The notes: a model not told the origin generated them from the sequence alone. Numbered from the stretch's first letter, positions 31,856 through 41,602 are shown. The stretch is 64,000 bases of DNA from Flavobacteriales bacterium (GCA_016712535.1 JADJQW010000002.1:434001-498000), one strand, 5' to 3'. Made by a program: numbers and translations.

Positions 31856-33952
31856 TCACCGCACCTCCACGCCCGGCCCCACCGCATCCTTCGGCTGCAC
31901 GAACACCAGTTTGCCTGCCGAGTCCTCGGCCATCAGCACCATGCCCTGGCTCTCCACGCCGCGCATCTTCCGCGGCTCCAGGTTGGCCACCAATACCACC
32001 TGTTGCCCGGGCAATTGCTCCGGAGCGTAGTGCTGCGCGATGCCGCTCACCACGGTCCGCGGCTGCACCTCTCCGATATCGATAGTGAGCTTCAGCAGCT
32101 TGTCGGCCTTGGGCACGCGCTCAGCCGCAATGATGGTTCCCGCGCGGAGGTCGAGCTTCGCGAAGTCGTCGAAGGAGATTGTGGGCTTCGCCGGTTGAGG
32201 CCCTTTCAATTCGTTCGGGGTGACCGGCTTCGACGACGTGTCCATTGGCGCGTTTGCGTGCAGGCGGTCGATCTCGGGCTGGATCTCCGCGTCGGTGATG
32301 GGCTTGAACAGGTGCTCGGCGGCACCGAGCGCATGGCCGGGCGCGATCCGGTCGCTGCGGAGCGCCGCATCCCATGGCAGCGCATCGATGCGCAGCATGC
32401 GGCGCAGGCGCTCGGCGGTGAAGGGCAGGAAGGGCTCCAGCACGGAGCTGAGCACGGCCGCCACGTTCAGGCTGTTGCCGAGGATCGCGCGCGTGCGGTC
32501 GGGGTCGGTCTTCTCCAGCTTCCACGGCTCGTGGTCGCTGAGGTACTTGTTGCCGGCGCGCGCCACGCTCATGGCTGCCTGCAAAGCATCGCGCAAGCGG
32601 AAGGCGTCGATCGCGCGCACCATCTCTTCGGCGCTGCCATGTACCGTGCCCCAGAGCGCGAGGTCTTCGGATTTCGCGGTGCCGGGCTCTGGCGCATGGC
32701 CCCCGTAGAACTTGTGGCAGAGCACCATCACCCGTTGCACGAAGTTGCCGATGATGCTCACCAGCTCGTTATTGTTCTTGTCCTGGAAATCCTTCCACGT
32801 GAACTCGCTGTCCTTCTGCTCCGGTATGATGCTCGCCAAGCAGTACCGCAGTTCATCCTGCCGGTTGGGCCAGCGCTCGATGTACTCATGCAGCCATACG
32901 GCCCAGTTGCGGCTGGTGCTGATCTTCTGGCCTTCGAGGTTGAGGAACTCGTTTGCCGGCACATTCTCCGGAAGCACGTATCCGCCATGCAGCTTCAGCA
33001 GGATCGGGAAGATGATGGCGTGGAAGACGATGTTGTCCTTGCCGATGAAATGCACAAGCCGCGTGTCGTCGGCCTTCCACCATTTCTCCCAATCCGCGTT
33101 GTGGTCCTTCGCCCATTGCTTGGTGGCGCTGATATATCCGATGGGCGCATCGAGCCACACGTAGAGCACCTTGCCTTCAGCGCCGGACAGCGGCACAGGG
33201 ACGCCCCAATCCAGGTCGCGCGTCATGGCACGGGGGCGCAGGCCATCCTTCAGCCAACTGTTGCACTGGCCCAGCACGCTCGCCTTCCACTCCTTCGGAT
33301 CGTGATGCGGCCGGCCGTCGAGCACGCCGGTGTTCATCCACGCATCCACCCAATGCTGGGCCTCGTCCATCTTCAGGTACCAGTGCTGCGTGGGCTTCAG
33401 CTCGGGTTTGGCGCCACTGAGGGTGCTGCGCGGGTCGATCAGGTCCTTGGGGCTTAGCGCGCTTCCGCACTTTTCGCATTGATCACCGTAGGCATCGGGG
33501 TTGCCGCACTTGGGGCAAGTGCCCATGATGTACCGGTCGGCGAGGAATTGCCTTGCCTCTTCATCGAAGTACTGCTGCTCTTCCTTCACGCTGAAGGCAC
33601 CGTTCTCCAGCAGCCTCAGGAAGAACCCCTGTGAGGTCTCCTTGTGCAGATCACTGCTGGTCCGGTGGTAGATGTCGAAGCGGATGCCGAAGTCCTGGAA
33701 GGCCCGGCCCATGACCGCGTGGTACTTGTCAACGATGGCGCGGGGCGTGGTGCCCTCTTTCATGGCGCGCATGGTGATGGCCGCGCCGTGCTCATCGCTC
33801 CCGCAGAGGAAGAGCACCTCCTTGCCGCGCTGGCGCAGATTGCGCACGTAGATGTCGGCGGGCAGGTAGGCCCCGGCGATATGGCCGATGTGCAGCGGCC
33901 CATTGGCGTAGGGCAGGGCGGCGGTGACGGTGTGGCGGGCGGGGGTCTTCAA
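31856..33952 (-). CDS. metG: Methionyl-tRNA synthetase
   Basis: The 698-residue enzyme charges tRNA-Met. The HIGH motif is PLHIGHIAGAYLPADI, the zinc-binding knuckles are CPKCGNPDAYGDQCEKCG, and the KMSKS loop is a KISTSRNW variant. A C-terminal Trbp111/EMAP-like tRNA-binding domain (~590-698, KLDLRAGTIIAAERVPKADK) is present, as is common in dimeric MetRS. The start appears to be TTG at 33952: MKTPARHTVTAALPYANG matches the family's usual N-terminus and no ATG is available upstream. A TACTTTCG box lies 32 nt upstream. Confidence 0.96.
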   Translation of the reverse strand: MKTPARHTVTAALPYANGPLHIGHIAGAYLPADIYVRNLRQRGKEVLFLCGSDEHGAAITMRAMKEGTTPRAIVDKYHAVMGRAFQDFGIRFDIYHRTSSDLHKETSQGFFLRLLENGAFSVKEEQQYFDEEARQFLADRYIMGTCPKCGNPDAYGDQCEKCGSALSPKDLIDPRSTLSGAKPELKPTQHWYLKMDEAQHWVDAWMNTGVLDGRPHHDPKEWKASVLGQCNSWLKDGLRPRAMTRDLDWGVPVPLSGAEGKVLYVWLDAPIGYISATKQWAKDHNADWEKWWKADDTRLVHFIGKDNIVFHAIIFPILLKLHGGYVLPENVPANEFLNLEGQKISTSRNWAVWLHEYIERWPNRQDELRYCLASIIPEQKDSEFTWKDFQDKNNNELVSIIGNFVQRVMVLCHKFYGGHAPEPGTAKSEDLALWGTVHGSAEEMVRAIDAFRLRDALQAAMSVARAGNKYLSDHEPWKLEKTDPDRTRAILGNSLNVAAVLSSVLEPFLPFTAERLRRMLRIDALPWDAALRSDRIAPGHALGAAEHLFKPITDAEIQPEIDRLHANAPMDTSSKPVTPNELKGPQPAKPTISFDDFAKLDLRAGTIIAAERVPKADKLLKLTIDIGEVQPRTVVSGIAQHYAPEQLPGQQVVLVANLEPRKMRGVESQGMVLMAEDSAGKLVFVQPKDAVGPGVEVR

Positions 33953-33984
33953 GGGCTGCGGGGGCGGTCGGTTCTAACGGCCCG

Positions 33985-33992
33985 CGAAAGTA
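33985..33992 (-). promoter_or_regulatory. Promoter -7 box TACTTTCG for metG
   Basis: The box lies 32 nt upstream of the proposed TTG start at 33952. Confidence 0.45.
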
Positions 33993-34055
33993 CCGGCTGG
34001 GCGTTGTACGAGTTGAGGCCGCTGCGCACCTTCGTGCCCCTTTTTCCCGTGCCCC

Positions 34056-34985
34056 ATGCCTTCCCCCGCCCCGCTCCGCCCCGGCGATACCATCGCCATC
34101 GTGCCCACCGCGCGCGCAAGCATGCGCGATGAGCTCACTGAGGGCATCGAGCTCGCCAAGAGCTGGGGGCTCAACGTGAAGCTCGGCTCTTGCATCGGCA
34201 AGAAGCACTATCAGCAAGCAGGGACCGCACGGCAGCGCGCTGCCGATCTGCAAGCCGCTTTGGAGGACCCGAAGGTGAAAGCCGTGTGGTGCGCGCGCGG
34301 CGGCTATGGCACCGTGCATCTGTTGGATCATATCGAGCCCGAGGTCTTCACGAACAATCCGAAATGGCTGGTGGGCTTCAGCGATGTCACCGTGCTGCAC
34401 AACACCTTGCATAGCCTTGGCCTGCCATCGCTTCACGCGCAGATGCCTTTCAATATCGGCTCGAAGAGCAACGATGCGCGTGAGTCGCTGCGGCGTGCAC
34501 TCTTCGGTGAGCAGCTCGGGATCAGCATGAGCCATCCTGCGGCCATGGCCTCAGCGGCCCGCCCGGGCGAAGGCGAGGGCGTGCTGGTGGGCGGCAATCT
34601 CTCCTTGCTCTACGCGCTTCGCGGAACGCCCTTCGACATAGATCCTGCCGGCAAGATCCTCTTCCTCGAGGACCTCGATGAGCTGCTCTACCACGTGGAC
34701 CGCATGGTGACGAACCTGAAGCTGGGCGGTTGGTTCGACAAGCTCGCTGGCCTCATCGTTGGAGGCATGACGGACATGCGTGACAAGGATCCATTGGATC
34801 CCTTCGGCAAGACCGCTGAGCAGATCGTCGCCGATGCCGTTGGCGAAGCGCCTTATCCGGTTTGCTACGGTTTCCCCGCCGGACACATCGCCGATAATCG
34901 CGCGCTGGTCATGGGCCAAACAGCGAAACTCAGCGTCACCACCACTGGTGCCACGCTGAGCTTCGTTGAAAACACAGGTGCTTGA
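34056..34985 (+). CDS. ldcA: LD-carboxypeptidase (S66 family)
   Basis: The 309-residue serine peptidase releases the terminal D-Ala from muropeptide tetrapeptides in peptidoglycan recycling. Motifs are LRPGDTIAIVPTARA at the N-terminus, WCARGGYGTVHLLDHI, the nucleophile serine in VGFSDVTVLHN, and GGNLSLLYALRGTP; EDLDELLYHVDRM and the C-terminal FPAGHIADNRALVMG carry the Glu/His pair. No signal peptide is seen, so it is cytoplasmic. A CACCTTCG sequence at 34027-34034 is a possible variant promoter box. Confidence 0.93.
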   Translation: MPSPAPLRPGDTIAIVPTARASMRDELTEGIELAKSWGLNVKLGSCIGKKHYQQAGTARQRAADLQAALEDPKVKAVWCARGGYGTVHLLDHIEPEVFTNNPKWLVGFSDVTVLHNTLHSLGLPSLHAQMPFNIGSKSNDARESLRRALFGEQLGISMSHPAAMASAARPGEGEGVLVGGNLSLLYALRGTPFDIDPAGKILFLEDLDELLYHVDRMVTNLKLGGWFDKLAGLIVGGMTDMRDKDPLDPFGKTAEQIVADAVGEAPYPVCYGFPAGHIADNRALVMGQTAKLSVTTTGATLSFVENTGA

Positions 34986-35031
34986 GTTCCAAGCGTCTTC
35001 GCGCCCCGGCCTGCGGTGGGCAGGTCTGCTG

Positions 35032-35673
35032 CTAATTCCGCTCGAACTTATTGTAGCCGGCAGGGATCTCGAAGAGGCTGGCCTTCTGCGCGCCCTTAGC
35101 CACCTTGCTCACCTCAAGGCGGCTCACTTCAGCGCCATCCAGCTTCTGTTCAATGCCCAGCAAGGGGAAAACGCCGTTGGCGTCCTTGATCTCCAGGAAG
35201 AAGATGGCGGTCTCGTCCTTGCGGTTCAGCGTCTCCAGCAGCGGGCGGAAGAAGTTGAATTCATCAGCGGCCACCCAATAAGTGATCTGGCGGTCCTCCT
35301 TCATGCTCTTGGCGATCCACTTCTCGCACTTGTAGCCGGCAATCTCCTTCATGTCGCTGGTCTTCTGCACCTCCACTTCCACATCCTTGGGCAGGCGGGT
35401 GTTCGGCACATCGATGTACAGCTTGCGTTCGGGGCTGAGCGCGGTCACGGTCTTGTCGCGCGTATCGGCCAGCAGGATGCCCTGGACCTCGCCGCGGGAG
35501 CTCACCTCTTCGATGCGCACATGGTCGCCCTTCACGAAGTAGCGGTAGGTGGTCACCACCGGGCCGGTGGTCTTGGTGAACTCGATCACGCCCTCGAAGC
35601 CTTGGGCGTGCAGCGCTGCGTGGCCGAAAAAAGCGATGCTGGCGGTGGCGAGTGCAGAACGAAGAAGTCGCAT
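35032..35673 (-). CDS. DUF4412-like periplasmic protein
   Basis: The 213-residue product has a signal peptide (MRLLRSALATASIAFFGHAALHA) and the beta-rich pattern of DUF4412 proteins: FEGVIEFTKTTGP, DHVRIEE, GILLADTRDKTVTALSPERK and IAGYKCEKWIAKS. These are lolA-like exported proteins of unknown function, common in Bacteroidota. The ATG at 35673 is fixed by the signal peptide; the longer frame to 35823 would run into the divergent yraN gene. Confidence 0.75.
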   Translation of the reverse strand: MRLLRSALATASIAFFGHAALHAQGFEGVIEFTKTTGPVVTTYRYFVKGDHVRIEEVSSRGEVQGILLADTRDKTVTALSPERKLYIDVPNTRLPKDVEVEVQKTSDMKEIAGYKCEKWIAKSMKEDRQITYWVAADEFNFFRPLLETLNRKDETAIFFLEIKDANGVFPLLGIEQKLDGAEVSRLEVSKVAKGAQKASLFEIPAGYNKFERN

Positions 35674-35803
35674 GGTGGGTCGGTTTTCCGGCTGAAGATT
35701 GGCTCGGCGGTGGTCGGTGAAGGTGGATCCCGGGCTAGGGTTCGCCAATTTTAGGGCCTTCAACGGGGCCTTGGGTGCATGGTTACGGCCTGATCTATCC
35801 ACA

Positions 35804-36184
35804 ATGGCAGAGCATAACCGCATCGGTGCCGAGGGTGAGCAATTGGCTTGCCGCTTCCTGGAGGACAGGGGTTATGAGGTGGTTGAGCGCAATTGGAAGC
35901 ACGGCAAGCTGGAGATCGATATCGTGGCCAAGAATGGCCGGTTCCTGGTGTTCGTGGAGGTGAAGACGCGCAGCTCCGCCCAGCACGGTGAACCGGAGGA
36001 GGCGGTGAAGAAGGGCAAGCGCGGCAAGCTCATCAAGGCGGCCAATGCATACATACAGGCCTCGGGCACCGACCTTGCGGCCCGTTTCGACATCGTGAGC
36101 GTGATCCTGCATCCTTCCGGCAAGCCGTACATCCACCACATCCCCGACGCATTCTATCCCACCGTGCATGACAAACCGTTCTAA
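35804..36184 (+). CDS. yraN: YraN-family (UPF0102) nuclease-fold protein
   Basis: The 126-residue protein has the UPF0102 signature: HNRIGAEGEQLACRFLEDRG, WKHGKLEIDIVAKNG and FVEVKTRSSA, equivalent to the D-ExK active site of Holliday-junction-resolvase-like nucleases. The biochemical role is not established. ATG 35804 is chosen over the 35699 frame start because the family begins here. The last 17 bases overlap the pseudouridine synthase gene. Confidence 0.9.
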   Translation: MAEHNRIGAEGEQLACRFLEDRGYEVVERNWKHGKLEIDIVAKNGRFLVFVEVKTRSSAQHGEPEEAVKKGKRGKLIKAANAYIQASGTDLAARFDIVSVILHPSGKPYIHHIPDAFYPTVHDKPF

Positions 36185-37292
36185 CCGCCCAAAGAGCCGA
36201 GGACAACAGCGCAGCGCTCCGGAACCCGGGAAGGGGGGCGGTCGCAAACCCGCTTCTGGCAAGCCTTCGTCTGCCAGGCCCGGACGGCACAAGCCGGAAG
36301 AGCGCGCTGAGGGTGCACCGCACTCCAAGCGGTATGGTAAGCGACCGCCGAAGGCCGTGCGCGAAGGCGGAAGCGCAGAACGTCGACCATCTGAAGGGAA
36401 CCGGGGCTCAAATGCGCCGCGCTTTGCAGCCGGTGGTGATCGTGGTACCCGCCCGTCAGGCAGCACAGGCGGCGAGCGCCGTTCGCCCTACAAGAAGCCT
36501 TGGGCGGACAAGAGCGGACCGAAGAAGGGCTATGGCGGTTTCCGCGGCAGACCGAGGCCCGAGCCGCGAGGCGAAGATGATGGCCGCATCCGCCTGAACC
36601 GCTACCTGAGCATGAGCGGCGTGGCCAGCCGCCGCGATGCCGACGACCTCATCAGGGCCGGCGTGGTGAGCGTGAATGGGGTGGTGGTCACGGAAATGGG
36701 CGCCAAGGTGGGACCAGGCGACAAAGTCGTTTACGGCGGTCAGCGCCTCAGCCGGGAGACCAAGCGTTACGTGCTCCTGAACAAGCCCAAGGACTTCATC
36801 ACCACCACCGACGACCCGCGCGACCGCCGTACGGTGATGGCCCTGGTGGAGCAGGCCTGCGACGAGCGCATCTACCCCGTGGGGCGCCTCGACCGCCATA
36901 CCACCGGACTCTTGCTGCTCACCAACGATGGCGACCTGGCCAAGAAGCTCACGCATCCCAGTCACGGCGCGGAGAAGATCTACCACGTCACCCTCGACAA
37001 GAACGTGACCCTCGCCCACTTGCAGCAACTGGTTTCAGGCGTGCCTTTGGATGATGGTCCTGCTGCGGCGGACGAGGCCAGCTACGTGGATGGCGTGAGC
37101 AAACGTGAAGTGGGCCTGAAACTGCACATGGGCCGCAACCGCATCGTTCGCCGCATGTTCGAGGCGCTGGGCTACGAGGTGCTGAAGCTCGACCGTGTGG
37201 TCTTCGCGGGGCTCACCAAGAAGAACCTGCCGCGTGGGAAGTGGCGGCACCTCACTGAGAAGGAGGTGCTGTTCCTGACGAAGAGGAAGTAG
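36168..37292 (+). CDS. rluB: RluB-family 23S rRNA pseudouridine synthase with basic N-terminal tail
   Basis: The 374-residue protein has a ~135-residue low-complexity basic extension rich in R, K, G, P and S. It is followed by an S4 RNA-binding domain (IRLNRYLSMSGVASRRDADDLI) and the RsuA/RluB catalytic domain with VGRLDRHTTGLLLLTNDG (catalytic D) and GRNRIVRRMFEALGYEV. It isomerises a uridine of 23S rRNA (RluB site by analogy; RluE/F possible). The long basic tail is common in Bacteroidota relatives and probably aids ribosome binding. It is coupled to yraN. Confidence 0.9.
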   Translation: MTNRSNRPKSRGQQRSAPEPGKGGGRKPASGKPSSARPGRHKPEERAEGAPHSKRYGKRPPKAVREGGSAERRPSEGNRGSNAPRFAAGGDRGTRPSGSTGGERRSPYKKPWADKSGPKKGYGGFRGRPRPEPRGEDDGRIRLNRYLSMSGVASRRDADDLIRAGVVSVNGVVVTEMGAKVGPGDKVVYGGQRLSRETKRYVLLNKPKDFITTTDDPRDRRTVMALVEQACDERIYPVGRLDRHTTGLLLLTNDGDLAKKLTHPSHGAEKIYHVTLDKNVTLAHLQQLVSGVPLDDGPAAADEASYVDGVSKREVGLKLHMGRNRIVRRMFEALGYEVLKLDRVVFAGLTKKNLPRGKWRHLTEKEVLFLTKRK

Positions 37293-37329
37293 GCCTCTTT
37301 CGCCTCACATCGCCCTGTGAACGAACAGC

Positions 37330-37343
37330 ACGGCAATTGCCGT
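37330..37343. promoter_or_regulatory. Perfect 14-bp palindrome upstream of the AsmA operon
   Basis: ACGGCAATTGCCGT is fully self-complementary. It ends 20 bases before the TAGCTTGC box and covers the expected -33 region (TTG at 37337-37339), the position of a repressor operator. It could also be a short hairpin after rluB. Confidence 0.4.
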
Positions 37344-37363
37344 TAGTGGCTGTAGTGCGCCGG

Positions 37364-37371
37364 TAGCTTGC
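37364..37371 (+). promoter_or_regulatory. Promoter-like box TAGCTTGC for the AsmA operon
   Basis: The box lies 11 nt before the ATG at 37383. Confidence 0.35.
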
Positions 37372-37382
37372 GCACGTTCCCG

Positions 37383-40052
37383 ATGCTCCGCATGCTCCGT
37401 CGCGTTGCGCTCACACTGGCCGTGCTGCTGGTGGTGGGCATCACCGCGCTGGTGGTCATTGCCGCATTGTACGAGGACGAGGTGAAGGCCAAGCTCATCG
37501 GCGCCCTCAATGATCGGCTGCTGGTGCCCGTGAAGGTGGCCGACATCGATCTCACCCTCATCAAGCGATTCCCCAAGGCCAGCATCCGCATGCAGCAGGT
37601 GCAGGTGGATGAGGTGCGCTCGGATGGCCGGCCCGCCGACACCCTGCTCGCCGCGCAGGACCTCTATCTGGTATTCGATCTCTGGGACCTCTTCGCTGGC
37701 GACTACACCGTCGCCCAGATCCACGGGCAGGGCGTGCGGCTCTATCCGGGGCTCGATGCCAACGGCGCCGAGAACTACCTCATCTGGCGGACCGACACGT
37801 CCGCTTCGCAAGCATCGCCCATTGACCTGCGCGCCGTGAGCTTCGATGGCCTGGCGCTTCGATTCCGCGACGCACGTAGTGGATTGGAGGTGCTCGCGCA
37901 GAGCGATGCATTAGAACTCGGAGGGCGATTCGGCCCCACGAACGAGGCACGGCTCAACGGCGATGTGCGCCTGCTGGGCATAACACGCGGCAGCAAGCAG
38001 CTGATCGATGAGCGCGATGCGCACCTGGCCTTGAAGATGAGCTTCGGCAAAGGCGCCTTCCGCATCACCGAGGGCGACGTGCAACTGGGCAATGTGCCCT
38101 TGCAGGTCACGCTGGCCGTGCTGCCCACGGCGAAGGGCAAGGAGATCGACCTGCGCGCCAATGGCCTAGGCCTTGATCTGGGTCGCACGATGTCTCAACT
38201 GCCAGGAGGCTTGCGCGATGAGCTCATGCGATTCAGCGTGAATGGTGAAGTGGACCTTGCCATGAAGTACGCGGGCTCGTTGGAGGGCGATGGCCCACCG
38301 CTGTCCATCGGAGCGCAGGTGCGCCAGGGACGGATGAAAGAGCGCAGGAGCGGCACGGTGCTCACCGACATCTTCGGCGAGCTCTCGCTGGAAGTGTCGC
38401 CCGATGGCAGCGTACGCAAGCTGAAGGTGAGCGATCTGCGCGCGCAGAGCGGGGACGGGACACTTCGGGCCGAATGGAATTCCGGCGGCCTGAAGAACGC
38501 GCCGGTGAAGGCCGACATCCGCTGCGACATGCCCTTGGCCGACCTGCTCCGCCTCGCCGGTGTGGACACGATGGAGCAGGCCGCGGGTCGCTTCGACGCA
38601 GAGATCAAGGTGGATGGCCTGCTGCGCGACATGGCCGACCTGCGCCCGAGCGACCTGCGCGCCGTGAAGGTGAGCGGCCATGTGAAGCTCAGCGATGCCA
38701 CGCTGAAAGTGAAAGGCGTGCGGCACAAGGTGGAGCACCTCAATGCCGAGATGGGATTGCATGGCAACGATGCCACTGTGCGCGGATTGAAAGCCGTTGT
38801 TCAGGGCAGCCCCATCGAGCTCAGCGGCACGCTCCGCAACCTGGTGCCCTTCGTTCTCTTCGAGAATGAACGACTTGCAATCGAAGCCAAGGGCCGCAGT
38901 GAGCGGCTCGATCTGGCGGCGCTGCTGCAGAGCGATGGGCCCAAAGCGGGCAACAGCGAATACGCCGTGGTGCTGCCCGCCACGATCGAGCTCGATCTGC
39001 GCGCCCAGGTGGATGAACTGGTCTTCGAGGATTTCCGCGCCACCGGCATCAATGGCACCATCCGCCTGAAGGATCGCGTGCTGCGCGCATCGCCCATCAC
39101 CTTCAGCACCGCCGAAGGCGCCGTGCTCGGCAGCTTGGAATTGGATGCAAGCGGCGGTGAGCGCGCCGCCTTCTATCCGCTCGCCATCGATGCGCAGGTG
39201 AAGGACATCGACGTGAAGGCCCTCTTCCGCGAGTTCCAGGACTTCGGGCAGGACTTCATCGGCCACCGGCACCTCAGCGGCTTCGCCCGTGCCAGCATCG
39301 CCTTCCGAGCACCGCTCTCACCCGGCATGAAGCTCGATCGCGACCGCATCGCCTGCACCATCGACATCGCGGTGGACAACGGGGCGATCAAGGAGCAAGC
39401 GCAACTGCTCGCCGTGGCCGACCACCTGCGCAAGAACAAGCTGGTGGCGCCCTTCGTGGACACCGATGAGTTGCGGAAGCGATTGGCTGAGATCCGCTTC
39501 GCCAAGCTCGAGAACCGCATCGAGATCCGCGACGGCGCGGTGCACATCCCGCTCATGGACGTGCGCAGCAATGCCCTCGACATCGAGCTGGCCGGCACGC
39601 ATTGGTTCGATGACCGCATCGACCATCGCCTCAACTTCCGCCTCAGCGACCTCTTCCGATTGGGCAAGCCCGCTAAGGACGAGTTCGGCCCCATCGCCGA
39701 TGACGGCACCGGCATGCGCGTGTTCCTGCGCATGCGCGGCACGGCGCAGCAGCCCATCTTCGAGAACGATGGCGCCATGGCCGCCACCAAGCGCCGCGCG
39801 CAATTCCAGCAGGAGAAGCAGGAGCTGCGCGCCATCCTCCGGGAGGACATCCTCGGCAAGAAGCCGGAAGGCGTGTTGGCGCAGGAGCAGCCGGAGGGCA
39901 ATCAAGGCCGCATCGTCATCGAGGCTGATAGCGCCGCATCGCCACTGCGTCAAGAATTGGTGCTGGAGAAGCCGCGCAAGGGCATCGACCGCCTCTTCAA
40001 GGACGACAAGAAGGAGAAGGACGAGGGCGGGAAGGTGACGGTGGAGGAGTAG
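37383..40052 (+). CDS. AsmA-like envelope protein
   Basis: The 889-residue protein has one N-terminal membrane helix (RRVALTLAVLLVVGITALVVIAALY, ~5-28), then the AsmA start (VKAKLIGALNDRLLVPVKVADIDLTLIKRFP). A long beta-repeat body follows, with the AsmA C-terminal domain around 650-760 (ATIELDLRAQVDELVF... RDGAVHIPLMDVRSN). The tail is lysine/glutamate-rich (KKEKDEGGK). AsmA-like proteins are bridge-type lipid-transport proteins between the inner and outer membranes. It is the first gene of an operon with a histidine kinase, hemW, a cyclase gene and yjbR. Confidence 0.85.
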   Translation: MLRMLRRVALTLAVLLVVGITALVVIAALYEDEVKAKLIGALNDRLLVPVKVADIDLTLIKRFPKASIRMQQVQVDEVRSDGRPADTLLAAQDLYLVFDLWDLFAGDYTVAQIHGQGVRLYPGLDANGAENYLIWRTDTSASQASPIDLRAVSFDGLALRFRDARSGLEVLAQSDALELGGRFGPTNEARLNGDVRLLGITRGSKQLIDERDAHLALKMSFGKGAFRITEGDVQLGNVPLQVTLAVLPTAKGKEIDLRANGLGLDLGRTMSQLPGGLRDELMRFSVNGEVDLAMKYAGSLEGDGPPLSIGAQVRQGRMKERRSGTVLTDIFGELSLEVSPDGSVRKLKVSDLRAQSGDGTLRAEWNSGGLKNAPVKADIRCDMPLADLLRLAGVDTMEQAAGRFDAEIKVDGLLRDMADLRPSDLRAVKVSGHVKLSDATLKVKGVRHKVEHLNAEMGLHGNDATVRGLKAVVQGSPIELSGTLRNLVPFVLFENERLAIEAKGRSERLDLAALLQSDGPKAGNSEYAVVLPATIELDLRAQVDELVFEDFRATGINGTIRLKDRVLRASPITFSTAEGAVLGSLELDASGGERAAFYPLAIDAQVKDIDVKALFREFQDFGQDFIGHRHLSGFARASIAFRAPLSPGMKLDRDRIACTIDIAVDNGAIKEQAQLLAVADHLRKNKLVAPFVDTDELRKRLAEIRFAKLENRIEIRDGAVHIPLMDVRSNALDIELAGTHWFDDRIDHRLNFRLSDLFRLGKPAKDEFGPIADDGTGMRVFLRMRGTAQQPIFENDGAMAATKRRAQFQQEKQELRAILREDILGKKPEGVLAQEQPEGNQGRIVIEADSAASPLRQELVLEKPRKGIDRLFKDDKKEKDEGGKVTVEE

Positions 40053-40058
40053 TTCGCC

Positions 40059-41594
40059 TTGCCGCCGGATAACGACCTTCACCCCGTGGACCTCTACTCC
40101 CGCAAGCAACGCTGGAAACTGGTGCTGGCCGCCGTGGCCATGCTGCTGGTGGGCGCCTCGCTGTGGTACAGCAGCCGCATCGTCGATGACATCCGCGCCG
40201 AGGAACGCCGCAAGGTGCGCCTCTGGGCCGAGGCCGTGCAGAACCGCGCCGAGCTGGTGAACTACACCGAGCGCCTCTTCGACCGGTTGCGGGAAGAGGA
40301 GCGCAAGAAGGTGCAGCTCTTCGCCGACGCCATGCAGCGCCTGGGCCGCGCGGACGATACCGACTTCTCCTTCTACCTCCGTGTAGTGCAGGACAACACC
40401 ACCGTGCCCGTGGTGATCGTGGATGCCGAGAGCGAGGTGAAGTTCCACCGCAACCTCGACAGCGCCATCGTGAACCACCCGGAACGTCTGCGCACTGAGG
40501 TGGACAGCATGGCCGCGATGCACCCGGCCATCGAGATCGCCGTTCACGGCAATCAGAAGCAGTTCCTCTACTACAGCGACAGCAAGGTCTTCACGGAGCT
40601 GCAGGAGGTGATGGAGGGGATCATCCGGTCCTTCATCTCCGAGACGGTGATGAGCACCGCCAGCGTGCCGCTGATCTACACTGACAGCACGCGCAGCCGG
40701 ATCCTGGAGTCCGCTAACATCGAAGAAGAACTGCTCACGGATACCGCTGCGCTGCTCGCGCGCACCGCGGCCATGGCGCAGGCGAATGCGCCCATCGCCA
40801 TTGACCTGCCGGGCAAGGGCCGCAACTTCATCTTCTACGAGGAGACCGTTGTGATCCGGCAGTTGCGCTACTTCCCCTACGTGCAGCTCGCCATCCTCGC
40901 GCTCTTCCTGTTGGTGGCGTACGCGCTCTTCAGCGTGTTCCGCAACGCCGAGCAGAACCAGGTCTGGGTGGGCATGGCCAAGGAGACCGCGCACCAGTTG
41001 GGCACGCCGCTCAGCTCGCTCATGGCCTGGATCGAATTGCTCAAGGACCAAGGCACTGATCCGGCTGCCATCACCGAGATGCGCAAGGACCTGGACCGCC
41101 TTGAGGTGATCACCGAGCGCTTCTCGAAGATCGGCTCAGCGCCCGACCTCGCGCCGGAGAAGCTCTACCACACGCTGCGCGCCACCGTGCTCTACCTGCG
41201 ACCGCGATTGCCCGCCCGCGCGCGCATCGAGGTGATCACGCCGGCCGACACCGAATTGCAAGTGCCGCTGAACCGTCCGCTCTTCAGCTGGGTGCTGGAG
41301 AACCTGATCCGCAACGCCGTCGATGCCATGGAAGGCGAAGGCTCCATCAACATCGAGATCGTCCCGGAGGGCGACCTGGTGCATGTGGACGTCGCGGATA
41401 CGGGCAAGGGCATCCCGCCATCGCAGCACAAGACCGTGTTCCAGCCCGGCTATACCACCAAGAAGCGCGGCTGGGGCCTCGGCCTCTCGCTCACCAAGCG
41501 CATCATCGAGCAGTACCACGGTGGGAAGATCTTCGTGCGGAAGAGCGCGCCGGGGAAGGGCACGACCTTCAGGATTTCGTTGAAGGCTCATTGA
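40059..41594 (+). CDS. Membrane sensor histidine kinase, orphan
   Basis: The 511-residue kinase has an N-terminal helix (LAAVAMLLVGASLWYS), a ~230-residue extracytoplasmic sensor region and a second helix (VQLAILALFLLVAYALFSVF). A short dimerisation helix carries the phospho-acceptor in KETAHQLGTPLSSL (H312). The ATPase domain has ENLIRNAVDAM (N box), DTGKGIP (G1) and KRGWGLGLSLTKRI (G2). No response regulator is adjacent. The start is uncertain: TTG 40059 gives the longest product, GTG 40086 is an alternative, and there is no suitable ATG. The AHQLGTPLSSL variety seems frequent in Bacteroidota next to hemW. Confidence 0.9.
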   Translation: MPPDNDLHPVDLYSRKQRWKLVLAAVAMLLVGASLWYSSRIVDDIRAEERRKVRLWAEAVQNRAELVNYTERLFDRLREEERKKVQLFADAMQRLGRADDTDFSFYLRVVQDNTTVPVVIVDAESEVKFHRNLDSAIVNHPERLRTEVDSMAAMHPAIEIAVHGNQKQFLYYSDSKVFTELQEVMEGIIRSFISETVMSTASVPLIYTDSTRSRILESANIEEELLTDTAALLARTAAMAQANAPIAIDLPGKGRNFIFYEETVVIRQLRYFPYVQLAILALFLLVAYALFSVFRNAEQNQVWVGMAKETAHQLGTPLSSLMAWIELLKDQGTDPAAITEMRKDLDRLEVITERFSKIGSAPDLAPEKLYHTLRATVLYLRPRLPARARIEVITPADTELQVPLNRPLFSWVLENLIRNAVDAMEGEGSINIEIVPEGDLVHVDVADTGKGIPPSQHKTVFQPGYTTKKRGWGLGLSLTKRIIEQYHGGKIFVRKSAPGKGTTFRISLKAH

Positions 41595-41602
41595 TCCTGC
41601 CA

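Noticed and set aside
32003..33457. 484-codon plus-strand frame over metG
   Set aside because: Antisense shadow of an unmistakable MetRS.
39318..41051. 577-codon minus-strand frame over the AsmA and kinase genes
   Set aside because: Composition (H, A, E, L-rich) is typical of reverse-strand reading of high-GC genes, and it crosses two real genes.
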